NCBI GenBank assembly: GCA_945878995.1
Contig: CAMCUN010000009.1
Coordinates: 1 to 64,000, forward strand
DNA length: 64,000 nucleotides
DNA from: Polaromonas sp. YR568
GTDB lineage: Bacteria; Pseudomonadota; Gammaproteobacteria; Burkholderiales; Burkholderiaceae_C
Direction of reading: 5' to 3'
The notes below the pieces were generated by a model. That model ran no database searches. It was not told where the DNA came from and saw only the letters and a list, made by a program, of their open reading frames with translations. This document shows, one piece after another, positions 1-9,653 of the stretch (position 1 is its first letter; each line of letters begins with the position of its first letter). The translations under genes and the position numbers were made by a program.

Positions 1-3000
1 GGGAAAATCAGTATCGATTTAAGTGATGTGGTGAAAACCCTGCAAGCCAACAATGACGACGACTCCCTTGCCTGGATCGTCTTTTCTGCGGCGCAAGCGC
101 CGGCATTTGACTTTGCAAAAACCGTGGTGGGCGCTATCGAAAGAATTCCAGGACCCAAAACCTTGGCATCTTTGCTGTATTACATGCAGTGCCATTCTGC
201 AGTGACCCAATTGATTCGCGATTTCAGTAAAAAGAAAATTGTGGCACCGATTTATCACGGCTTGGCATTGCCTGCACCTCCAGATCCAGTAGCACAGGAT
301 GCCCAATATCAGGAAGCGCCAAAGCCCGCGGATATGTACCTTGTGGACGCGGTGGTGGCAGTGGAGATAACTCAACCGATGATAAATCATGTCAGCAACA
401 ATAAAGCTGAAGCGGTAATTAATATTAATTCGGGAGGAGATAGCTTTATGACAATCAAAAACAAGATTTCCAGGGTTTTGGATGCGATAGCACCTGGAAC
501 CGATGCGTTTACACCCATGCTGCAAAGCATCCGTGATTTGCTGGGGCAAATGGAGGCGCTGGATGCCGATGAGCGAATGTTAAAAAATTCACAAGCGGCC
601 ATGCAGACCTTCGAAGCCGAAGTGTTGCGCATGTTGTCAGATGTATACCGTCTCGATGAAGACGCAACCATTGCGATTTTCCGCTACAAAGCGATCCAGA
701 GGGATGAGCTCACGCGTGCAACCACCTCCTTGCGTGAAGTTGAGCTCTTTATTCAGAATGCCTCCAAAGCGGCGCAGAAAATGCACGATTTCATGGATGC
801 GGCTGAAATAATCAAGATGACCCGCTCCGAGCAGGTCAAACACGCGCAGGAAGTGACCGCTATGTCGGGTGCATTGGGTGACGCACTTGATGTGGTGGCC
901 AAGATGCTGGCGCAGTGCTTTTATTTGGAGAGCGCAGAAGCACCCTCCCCGTTCCCAGGCGGACCAGGCGGACCAGGTGGACCAGGGGGACAAAATGAGA
1001 TGGCGGCGCTTTCGCAGGTGGTAAAAGGTAAATTAAGTGAAGCTTTGTCGCTTGGCGACCAAGGCCAAGCTTTAACACCCACGCAGCCCGTGGTGAAGGC
1101 AAGCTCCGGTTCAGAACCGGAAGCTGAGATGGCGGATTGCGAGGCAAATGCTGCCCCGTCTACCCCTTATGCAGAGCCTGTGCATCGCGCTGTTGCGCTG
1201 GCCGCGCACACTGTAGTCGCAGGAACGGGGGCTGCGAAGGTAGAGCCCTCCATGCAGGATGAGTCCTTGCGCAATGCGCCGCACGTTTTTGCACCTGGAC
1301 AGTCTTTTCGCCCGATTCAAAACCCGACACGCACTTCATCCCTCTCTTGGCACAAGAGCGAGGCTCCTGCGAAAAAAGTCGATACAGCGGCCAAGACGGC
1401 TCATTCCGTGTCTGCACAACCGCCCGGCACACAGGATGCACAGACACTGGAGCCTGGTGTGGCAGCAGCTTCCAAGAAGGCAACTATTACGCCGGCTCTT
1501 CAAGAAATGCTGAAGGCAGTAAAGGCGGTGCCGATGGCTTCAAAGGAGGCGGGCCTCACCTCCGCACTCACGCCCGAGCCGCTCATATTGACTGCTGAGA
1601 TGGCACCCCCAAGCGTCGCTCAAGACTCAGACACATCGGGGTTTTCACCTAAACGCGAGGAGCGCCTTCAAAACGCGTACCGCCAGCTCAAGGCGCTGGT
1701 TGATGTGCGCAACTACGGCTTGGGCAGTTTGTACAACCAGGCCGTGGCACAAGTTTTTGATGACGAAAGCGTCAAAGAACATGCTGTCATTCTGGGGGCT
1801 TTGGTGCAAACGCTGGTCGCCATCGATTGTGACTTCAGCATTGACTCCAAACTGCCGAGCTCCTTTCGCGAAAAGCTACAGGAGTCGCCCGGTCCTTGCG
1901 GGCGCTACGCCACCAACGTTGGTCGCCACATTGGCGTTATGGGCGCGGGCTTTGTAAGCGCCTTATTTTCCAACTCCGCCTCAGGTTCAACGGTGGATGC
2001 AACTCTATGGCTGGTGCTGGAGGCTGTGCGTCAGCCCCTCACAGGCCTTACCGCTTTATCGGCGCTTTTGGAGCAATTGGTATCCATGGATACGAAGGGC
2101 ATTTTGATCAGCCGGGAAAAAATGGCCTCATCCAACATTGGTGGCATTGTGGCCGTGAAGTCTCAACAGGAACGCGAGAGAAAGCGCGCTGAGAACTGGA
2201 GGCGTGACCACGCCCTGCATACCACCTTCAACCATCGCGGCTATGACCGCATGCACGAACATATCTACAGCTTGCGCCACCCCATTGGGCAGTGCTTGGG
2301 CTACATTGCAAAGGGTGACATCAAGTCTTTAAAGACTGCCTTTGATTCTGCACTCACAAAATTCAAGAAGCCTCAGGCCACCATCATCGAGGCCTACAGG
2401 AACGTCGGTGAGCGCGGCAAGCCCGATGGCAAGTACGCCGTTCTGGCCTGCGAGAACATCACAGCCTCAGAAAAGTTTATCCGTGACTTTATTGCGCTGC
2501 AGAGTACCGCTGCGGCCACGTCGCCAGCTACTTTGCCGCACGATGTCAGTCACCTGAATGAACTGCACGCCCGGCTGATTGATGCCATCGCGGAGGTGTC
2601 CTCCTTTGATACCGGGCATCTGGTGGACGCCATCTACATAAAGGCAACGGTCACTGTAATGCAGGCCGTGTTGCGTCTGTTCTCGGATTCGGAGCCAGCC
2701 GCTTGCATTCCGGTAGCCAAGCAAAAGCTGCTTCTGCCTTTGCCCATGGACAGGGCGCTCATGCCTTCCATGTTGACCGATGAGCAAACCGGCGAAAAAG
2801 CCGTCTGCTCGGGTGAGGATGTCATGCAAGCTATTGACGAGCTGGTGCACGAAGAGTTCCAGGACTTCAATGAAGTGCTCACTGAAGCCCAGATTGAGGC
2901 GCTGCTGTTGAGTGCGCAAAGGGCGCACATCGAAGAGGGGCGTTTCATCCCGGCCTTTAGCATTGATGCCCTTCTGCGCACGCAGTCGCGTCTGGATCCG

Positions 3001-6000
3001 CCCATCATGGTGCAGTTCCAGAAAGCCAAGGCCGAGCTCACGCAGCGCCTGCAGGACGCGCGCCAGCGTGTGACACACGCCATGGCACTGTCTGCGCTGG
3101 ATCAGAAGGATGCCAACCGACTTTTGAACATAATTGCAGGCATTCACACATCCAACATGGCTGAAAAGTCTATTGGACAGCCCGAAGGTGCGTCCGTTGC
3201 CTATCCCGATTTTGCACATGCCAAGGCTGCATTGCAAAACCAGGTTCTGAAGGTACTGGACGCCAAGCTCAATGAAGCTAGGGATAACCTGCTACGCGAG
3301 GTCAACGGTTATCAGGAGACCTATGGGGATGCCATAGAGAGCGATGTTCAGCGCATTCGCAACATGCTCGAGAGCGACAGCCCTTCGGCCATACGCACCG
3401 CTTACGATGCGTGCGCCTTGCTTCGAAGCGGCGGGGCACTGCCATCGCATATATTCGATGCTAAGGAAATTGCGCCTAAGGATTTCAATAGCTTCCTCAC
3501 CAGCATGCACCCGCTGCGCGGGCGCCTGGTTTTGGTGGATGCTTTGCAGCAAGCACTTCTGGGGATCGTGGATGAGAAGACGTTACCCATCATCCGCTCA
3601 CTCGATGAAGAGCAGCGCAAGGAGGCGAGCGCGTTCCTGCAAGCGTGGAAAGACCTGTGCATGAGCCGTGGCACAGACGCGGCTGACCAGGCTGGTGCCT
3701 TCTTTGGCTCCATGGGTATTGGCGCGCCAAGCTACATGCCGGAGTCCACACGCCGCAATGCGATAAGTAAATTCCAGTTTCCTGACAGCGCGTTCTCAGG
3801 CTATGTAAATACGGACTGCTTCATTCCGCCAGCACTTGGTTCTCAGTCCCGCCTTGTGTGCGGGTACGTAGTGCCAGGCAACCAGCCCGAGGGTGAAATC
3901 AGCGCGCTGATCCAGGACGTCTCCGGCGTCCCCACCTTCATCCTATCGCGTGCGGCCCTGACGCTCACACGCCGCGCGCGCCTGAGCGCGCAAGCACCAG
4001 TGATTCTGGTGGATGACAATCTGGTGTGCTACATGGCGCTGCACCCAGATGAGCGCGCCAAGCGAATGATGGAAATCGGCACACTCACTTTCTTCACGCA
4101 TCCCTACAGTGCAGAGGGCATGTTTGTTCCGCGCGAGATGTTCTTTGGACGACAGCGCGAAATCCAGAACCTGCGCGATGTCAAAAGCCTAGCCATACTG
4201 TATGGCGGTCGCCGGCTTGGAAAGTCCTCGCTCTTGGCACAAATTGAGCGTGAAGAAGGCAATGTGGCGGGCAGCACAGCCATCTACATTCCCATGGACC
4301 GCGACTATGCGGGCGATGACCACTTGCTCTTTGCCTGGCGCAAGCTCTGCGGAGCATTAGCTTCCCGTAGTGTCATACCGGAGATGGCGCAGAGTGAGAC
4401 GGACTGGCGCAAGATCAAGGACTGGGTGGAGGCGCAACTAATGAGCAACGAGCAGGCCATGCGTTCTTGCTATTTGCTCTTTGACGAGGCGGATAACCTC
4501 ATGGCCCATGAAATTGATTTGCCGAGCGACAAGATCAGTTTTGTTCGCAGTTTGCAGCAGCTCAGCGAAAACGTGAACCAGAAGTTCAAGTTGCGCTACG
4601 TAATTGCCGGCTTGCACAATCTGGCGCGCATGACCACCGAGAGCAACTCAGCCTTTGGCAAGGCGCAAGTGATTGCGCTGGAGCCTTACAACACTAATGA
4701 CGATATCATGCGCGGGGTGCAGCTGGTAACCAAGCCCATGGCAGCCCTTGGGTTTTTCTTTGGCGATGGTTGCGAAGACCTACCACTACGCATTTTATCG
4801 ATCTGCAATTTTTATCCGGCATTCATTCAGATTTACTGCCGTAAATTGCTGGATCATATGTACAACAAGCGCGCCAGCCGCGAAGCCTTTGAGTACGTGA
4901 CTGAGGCCGACTTGGAAGCGGTAGAGAAGGACCACGACTTGCTGCATGAGTTGCAGGAGAAATACTCCTGGACGCTAGACCTGACTAAGAAATACAAGTG
5001 TATCGGCCTGATTCTGGCGGACTGCTATTACGCAGAAATTGAGAACGGTAAGAACGACGGACTCACAGTGGGCGACATCCGCGAGTATTGCGAAGTGGCT
5101 GCACCCAACCACTTCCAGGGTTTGAGTGGCGGGGCCTACGAGGGACTGCTCGATGAAATGCGCAAGCTTAATGTGCTTGAGAAAAACGGATCGCGCTACC
5201 GCCTGCGCAACCCAAGCATTGCAATGCTCATCGGAGACAGGAAGAAAATTGCCTTCTTGCTCGATGTTCTATCCAAAATGCCGCCCGAGGTGGCGCGCAA
5301 CCACGGAGACAGGCGCAATGAACTGATCTCCATTGGCAAGGAAATTGCGGGCAAGGCGCCCATTTTTCCTATGCCTGTGGCATGGACCTATGCGCAAATG
5401 GAAACCATTGACGGCAGTCTTGTCGTGATTGGCGGTAACAATTTGAGCGGTTTGGTGGAGATTTCGACACTGAATCAAGACTGGCAAATCGGCCAAAACG
5501 ATGTCTACAAGGCCCTGAACCTGCCGGCCTCGTCTGTATCCATGCAGGTGTCACGAATTCGCAAGCAGACCAAGGGCAGCAAGCTGCTGTTGGTGAGTAC
5601 ACCTACCTACTGGCGCGCCCAGGAAATCGTTCAGTTCTCGACGCTGGCCAGCAAGGCCGCAACTTCGCAGGTTCGTCTGGGGCTCTTGGCTACACCGGAC
5701 AAGCTCTTTGAAGTCTCCAAGGCGCTGGCCGCAGGCGCTATTCCCATGCCCGGTGGTGCAGAACGCAAAGTGGATTGGAGCATGGCCTCGATTCCAGCCT
5801 GGAGCGTGGATGCACTGCGCTTTTACTTGCCTGACAACCTGGCGGTAACGGAAAACCCGGAAGCTTGCGCGGCTATTTTGAGAGCCTCCTGTGGTTACGG
5901 GCGGGAAATCCAGAACATCTGCGCGGGTCGCCTGACGGTGGAGAAGGCCCTGGGACTTCCAGCCCATGCGAAGAAGAACCTGTTTGCCAGCCGTGAGAAT

Positions 6001-6243
6001 TTTTACAGCAAGATCGGCTGGCCCAAGGATGTCACGCTGGAGCTGCGCACAAAAATGGAGTCGTTTCTGTTTGAGGTGAACGGCAAAGAGCGCGGCAGTG
6101 CGGAGGAAGATGATTTGCTAGCGCAGTTTGATCTTTCGAGATTTGAAATGCTGTTCTTGAACTGGATGGGGCTGCTGCAGGAGGGGCCGGCTAACACTTG
6201 GCTGGTGCCCGAGATGTACTGGGAGATGCTTGGTGGTGAATGA
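1..6243 (+). CDS. Giant STAND-like P-loop ATPase, 5' end outside window (partial)
   Basis: The frame is open to base 1 (nine sense codons precede the GTG at 28), so the true start probably lies outside the window; at least 2071 residues are seen. Residue numbers count from GTG 28. The N-terminal third is mostly helical and carries a GGPGGPGGPGG linker near residue 311 and a Pro/Ala/Thr-rich stretch to about 540. Helical regions follow to about 1300. A single AAA/STAND-type ATPase begins after an EMFFGRQREI lead-in near 1370, with Walker A GGRRLGKSS near 1393 and Walker B YLLFDEAD near 1483. A winged-helix-like segment (KNGSRYRLRNPS) follows near 1725, then about 300 unassigned residues. The architecture (long sensor-like region, one NTPase, helical tail) suits a signal-triggered NTPase of a defence or conflict system; that role is inference. 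The gene overlaps the next one and its GC is visibly lower than that of the downstream housekeeping genes. Confidence 0.9.
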   Translation, partial: GKISIDLSDVVKTLQANNDDDSLAWIVFSAAQAPAFDFAKTVVGAIERIPGPKTLASLLYYMQCHSAVTQLIRDFSKKKIVAPIYHGLALPAPPDPVAQDAQYQEAPKPADMYLVDAVVAVEITQPMINHVSNNKAEAVININSGGDSFMTIKNKISRVLDAIAPGTDAFTPMLQSIRDLLGQMEALDADERMLKNSQAAMQTFEAEVLRMLSDVYRLDEDATIAIFRYKAIQRDELTRATTSLREVELFIQNASKAAQKMHDFMDAAEIIKMTRSEQVKHAQEVTAMSGALGDALDVVAKMLAQCFYLESAEAPSPFPGGPGGPGGPGGQNEMAALSQVVKGKLSEALSLGDQGQALTPTQPVVKASSGSEPEAEMADCEANAAPSTPYAEPVHRAVALAAHTVVAGTGAAKVEPSMQDESLRNAPHVFAPGQSFRPIQNPTRTSSLSWHKSEAPAKKVDTAAKTAHSVSAQPPGTQDAQTLEPGVAAASKKATITPALQEMLKAVKAVPMASKEAGLTSALTPEPLILTAEMAPPSVAQDSDTSGFSPKREERLQNAYRQLKALVDVRNYGLGSLYNQAVAQVFDDESVKEHAVILGALVQTLVAIDCDFSIDSKLPSSFREKLQESPGPCGRYATNVGRHIGVMGAGFVSALFSNSASGSTVDATLWLVLEAVRQPLTGLTALSALLEQLVSMDTKGILISREKMASSNIGGIVAVKSQQERERKRAENWRRDHALHTTFNHRGYDRMHEHIYSLRHPIGQCLGYIAKGDIKSLKTAFDSALTKFKKPQATIIEAYRNVGERGKPDGKYAVLACENITASEKFIRDFIALQSTAAATSPATLPHDVSHLNELHARLIDAIAEVSSFDTGHLVDAIYIKATVTVMQAVLRLFSDSEPAACIPVAKQKLLLPLPMDRALMPSMLTDEQTGEKAVCSGEDVMQAIDELVHEEFQDFNEVLTEAQIEALLLSAQRAHIEEGRFIPAFSIDALLRTQSRLDPPIMVQFQKAKAELTQRLQDARQRVTHAMALSALDQKDANRLLNIIAGIHTSNMAEKSIGQPEGASVAYPDFAHAKAALQNQVLKVLDAKLNEARDNLLREVNGYQETYGDAIESDVQRIRNMLESDSPSAIRTAYDACALLRSGGALPSHIFDAKEIAPKDFNSFLTSMHPLRGRLVLVDALQQALLGIVDEKTLPIIRSLDEEQRKEASAFLQAWKDLCMSRGTDAADQAGAFFGSMGIGAPSYMPESTRRNAISKFQFPDSAFSGYVNTDCFIPPALGSQSRLVCGYVVPGNQPEGEISALIQDVSGVPTFILSRAALTLTRRARLSAQAPVILVDDNLVCYMALHPDERAKRMMEIGTLTFFTHPYSAEGMFVPREMFFGRQREIQNLRDVKSLAILYGGRRLGKSSLLAQIEREEGNVAGSTAIYIPMDRDYAGDDHLLFAWRKLCGALASRSVIPEMAQSETDWRKIKDWVEAQLMSNEQAMRSCYLLFDEADNLMAHEIDLPSDKISFVRSLQQLSENVNQKFKLRYVIAGLHNLARMTTESNSAFGKAQVIALEPYNTNDDIMRGVQLVTKPMAALGFFFGDGCEDLPLRILSICNFYPAFIQIYCRKLLDHMYNKRASREAFEYVTEADLEAVEKDHDLLHELQEKYSWTLDLTKKYKCIGLILADCYYAEIENGKNDGLTVGDIREYCEVAAPNHFQGLSGGAYEGLLDEMRKLNVLEKNGSRYRLRNPSIAMLIGDRKKIAFLLDVLSKMPPEVARNHGDRRNELISIGKEIAGKAPIFPMPVAWTYAQMETIDGSLVVIGGNNLSGLVEISTLNQDWQIGQNDVYKALNLPASSVSMQVSRIRKQTKGSKLLLVSTPTYWRAQEIVQFSTLASKAATSQVRLGLLATPDKLFEVSKALAAGAIPMPGGAERKVDWSMASIPAWSVDALRFYLPDNLAVTENPEACAAILRASCGYGREIQNICAGRLTVEKALGLPAHAKKNLFASRENFYSKIGWPKDVTLELRTKMESFLFEVNGKERGSAEEDDLLAQFDLSRFEMLFLNWMGLLQEGPANTWLVPEMYWEMLGGE

Positions 6244-7462
6244 AGTCTCATCTTCCCTATATTGGTCTTTGCCAGGGCCTGCGGGCTTTAGAAACCGCCT
6301 GAGCGATGCGGCGCGCAATGCACGCGCATTGTTTCTAAATTTCCCGCAGCATATGCCAGTGAATCCCAGGGCTGCGGTGGAGCAGTCCCTAAGGGATGCC
6401 AATGTGTATGACCCGGTGTTGCTCACCATGCAGGAGGGCATGAATATCTCTCGTGAAGTGGGTGTGCATTTTGGTGGCACCAACATGCCCGCACAAAGCC
6501 TGGTGCATCACCGCTATGGCGCTGCACACGCGGTGGTACTTTTTGCTGCGGGTCTTCGCTCGCAGTCTCACTGTGAAAAGTATGCCAAAGAGTTCATGGA
6601 TGCGCTCAAGGACTCTGAGGGGGATGTGCGGCTTGTGGTGGCGCTGCAGAGTGCAGACTTTCAGCACGACATGGAAGAGGCTCAGCTGCGTGTGATTGCA
6701 TTTGACGGAGGGCTCACAGCTTCTGAAATGCAGGCCTATGTGATGCAGCGCATGGTCTCGTATGAAGGGCCTGGAAGCACAACTCTGTACCGCCACTTGG
6801 TGATGGAATACGCATCTTTCGATGCCAAGCTGGCCGAGCGACTGTGCGAGATGGACTCAAACCTGCTTCTTTCGTTACCCCAAAGCCTGGATGCCATGCT
6901 CTCGGAAGAGTTGCTGCGCTGGAGCAAAAAAGAGTGGGTCCTGGGCACACTGACCACCGTTTCTTCGGAAATACACCCGATGTATGAGTGGTACGTGGCC
7001 AGGCATTCGGGGCCGGACGCTACTTACTTTAATAAAAAATCACTCGAACGGTACTGGAGGGCCTGTGTCAAAGCTCTGATTCCATGGCTGGAAGAAAGAC
7101 GCTCGCGCGTGATTTCCACACTGCATGGACCGCTAATGAAACTGGCCAACTCACATGGTCAAATCAAAAAGATGATTGGACGCAAAGAGCTATTGGTTAA
7201 GGTCGATGGTTTGGAATTCAATGACATCGCCTTTTTTTGCAACAACGCTCCAAGTTTTATTCCTAGTGCACTTAGCCAATTGCAAAGACAAGCGGTTGAA
7301 GTGAGTAAGTTGGCAAAAAAGGCCCGCGATGAAATTGCACATTTGCGTGCTCCTGATCCGGCATTGATCAGTGCTCTGATTGCTGAAATGGATAGCTTTG
7401 TCGCGAACGCTAATTCAATTGAGGGAAACAACTTGCAAAGGCTAAATAAAGGTCAGGTTTGA
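6233..7462 (+). CDS. Unknown protein coupled to the giant ATPase, C-terminal HEPN-like motif
   Basis: About 409 residues with no family I can name. The ORF track opens at TTG 6230; GTG 6233 or GTG 6236 fits the GGGAG at 6221-6225 better. All these starts overlap the stop of the ATPase gene (6241-6243), so the two are very probably translated together. The N-terminal half alternates hydrophobic strands and helices (LYWSLPGPAGF, AVVLFAAGLRSQ, VRLVVALQSADF), like an alpha/beta NTPase or nuclease fold without a recognisable Walker A. The C-terminal third is helical and contains KKARDEIAHLR, with R, a polar residue and H spaced as in the R-x4-H motif of HEPN ribonucleases. This makes it a candidate effector or partner of the ATPase. 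The function is inference; the pairing and the motif are seen directly. Confidence 0.85.
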   Translation: MVNEVSSSLYWSLPGPAGFRNRLSDAARNARALFLNFPQHMPVNPRAAVEQSLRDANVYDPVLLTMQEGMNISREVGVHFGGTNMPAQSLVHHRYGAAHAVVLFAAGLRSQSHCEKYAKEFMDALKDSEGDVRLVVALQSADFQHDMEEAQLRVIAFDGGLTASEMQAYVMQRMVSYEGPGSTTLYRHLVMEYASFDAKLAERLCEMDSNLLLSLPQSLDAMLSEELLRWSKKEWVLGTLTTVSSEIHPMYEWYVARHSGPDATYFNKKSLERYWRACVKALIPWLEERRSRVISTLHGPLMKLANSHGQIKKMIGRKELLVKVDGLEFNDIAFFCNNAPSFIPSALSQLQRQAVEVSKLAKKARDEIAHLRAPDPALISALIAEMDSFVANANSIEGNNLQRLNKGQV

Positions 7463-7493
7463 AGATATCAAATTTGACCAAAAGCTCCTCTAC

Positions 7494-9026
7494 TCAGCCT
7501 TGCCGCTGCAAACCCCGGCGGTACTGCACCGCCTCGGCCAAGTGAAGCGCCGACAAACGCTCGGCCCCGGCCAAATCGGCAATGGTGCGCGCCACCTTGA
7601 GGCAGCGGTGGATGCTGCGGCCCGACCAGCCCAGGCGGGTGGCGGCAGTGTTCAAAAACTGCGCGGCGGCGGCGTCCAGGGCGCAGCAGTCGTCAATCTG
7701 CCGGCCTTGCAGGGCTTGGTTGTCTGTGCCTTGCCTGGCCTGGGCCAGGGCGCGCGCGGCCAGCACGCGCTCGCGCACAGGCGCGCTGGCCTCCCCGGGG
7801 GTGGCAGCCAGCAGCTCTTGTGGGGCCATGGCGCCCACTTCGACCTGCAGGTCTATGCGGTCGAGCAAGGGGCCGCTGATCTTGCCTTGGTAGCGGGCCA
7901 CCTGGTCGGGCGAGCAGCGGCAGGCCTTGAGGGTCGAGCCCAGGTAGCCGCAGGGGCAAGGGTTCATGGCGGCCACCAATTGAAAGCGCGCCGGAAATTC
8001 GGCCCGGCGGGCGGCCCGGGCAATGGTGATGTGGCCGGTCTCCAGCGGCTCGCGCAGGGCTTCCAGCGCTGCGCGTGGAAATTCGGGCAACTCGTCTAGA
8101 AACAACACGCCGCCATGGGCCAGTGAAATCTCGCCCGGCCGCGGAGGCGAGCCGCCGCCCACCAAGGCCACGGCGCTGGCCGTGTGGTGCGGCGCGCATG
8201 TGGGGCGTTGGCCCCAACGCGCCAGCTCAAAGCGGCCGACCAGGGAAGCAATGGCCGCGCTTTGAAGCGCCTCTTGCACGCTCATCTCGGGCAGCAGGCC
8301 GGCAAAGCGCTGGGCCAGCATGGACTTGCCCGAGCCGGGCGGGCCCATCAGCAGCAGGCTGTGGCCACCGGCGGCGGCAATTTCAAGCGCCCGCCTGGCA
8401 CTGGCCTGGCCCTTGACGTCGGCCATGTCCGGATACATGGCGCGGCTGGCCTGAAACACCGGCACCACGCGCTGCCAGCCCTCGCCGTGCTCGGGCGCCT
8501 CGTCGCCGGGGCGAAAGTGCAGGGCCACGTCCATCAGGTGGGCAGCGCGGTAAACGCAGGAGCCGGGCACCAGGGCGGCCTCTTCGGCGCTCTGGGGCGG
8601 CAGCACCAGGTGGGGCGCGTCCTGAGCGCTGGCGTACACGGCCAGCCCCATGGCCAGCGCGCCGCGCACGGGCCGCAACTCACCGCCCAGCGAGAGCTCG
8701 CCCGCAAACTCGTGGCCTGCCAGTTTGCGGGCGTCAATTTGCCCACTGGCCGCCAAAATGCCCAGGGCAATGGGCAGGTCAAAGCGGCCAGAGTCTTTGG
8801 GCAAATCGGCAGGCGCCAAGTTGACGGTGATGCGCTTGTTGGTGGGGAATTCCAGCCCGCTGTGGTGGATGGCCGAGCGCACGCGCTCGCGGGCCTCTTT
8901 GACCTCAGTTTCGGCCAGCCCCACCAGCGTGAAGCTGGGCAGGCCGTTGGCCAGGTGGACCTCGACCATCACGGGCATGGCCGCCAGGCCCACCAACGCG
9001 CGGCTGTGCACAACAGACAAGCTCAT
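7494..9026 (-). CDS. comM: YifB/ComM-family Mg-chelatase-like AAA+ ATPase
   Basis: 510 residues, the usual length for the YifB/ComM family. The N-terminal ChlI/Lon-protease-like domain (MSLSVVHSRALVGL to about residue 180) is followed by a Mg-chelatase AAA+ module with Walker A GPPGSGKSMLAQRF near 226 and Walker B LFLDELPEF near 303, then a C-terminal lid ending in IADLAGAERLSALHLAEAVQYR. ComM of naturally competent bacteria is a hexameric helicase that drives branch migration during integration of transforming DNA; in other bacteria its role is less clear. The ORF track starts 84 bases upstream at 9110, but the family-typical MSL start is the ATG at 9026. The gene converges with the upstream coupled pair, leaving 31 bases, and diverges from glnK. 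Confidence 0.95.
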   Translation of the reverse strand: MSLSVVHSRALVGLAAMPVMVEVHLANGLPSFTLVGLAETEVKEARERVRSAIHHSGLEFPTNKRITVNLAPADLPKDSGRFDLPIALGILAASGQIDARKLAGHEFAGELSLGGELRPVRGALAMGLAVYASAQDAPHLVLPPQSAEEAALVPGSCVYRAAHLMDVALHFRPGDEAPEHGEGWQRVVPVFQASRAMYPDMADVKGQASARRALEIAAAGGHSLLLMGPPGSGKSMLAQRFAGLLPEMSVQEALQSAAIASLVGRFELARWGQRPTCAPHHTASAVALVGGGSPPRPGEISLAHGGVLFLDELPEFPRAALEALREPLETGHITIARAARRAEFPARFQLVAAMNPCPCGYLGSTLKACRCSPDQVARYQGKISGPLLDRIDLQVEVGAMAPQELLAATPGEASAPVRERVLAARALAQARQGTDNQALQGRQIDDCCALDAAAAQFLNTAATRLGWSGRSIHRCLKVARTIADLAGAERLSALHLAEAVQYRRGLQRQG

Positions 9027-9067
9027 GGGGTAAGGGCGGTGAAAGAGTCCAAAGAGGTGCACGCGAT

Positions 9068-9615
<548 letters not shown>

Positions 9616-9653
9616 GGCCTCGGCCATTTCTCCCGAAGAAAGAACACATTGCC

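Noticed and set aside
957-993. GGACCAGG tandem repeat
   Set aside because: A coding repeat for the GGPGGPGGPGG linker of the giant ATPase, not a CRISPR or regulatory array.
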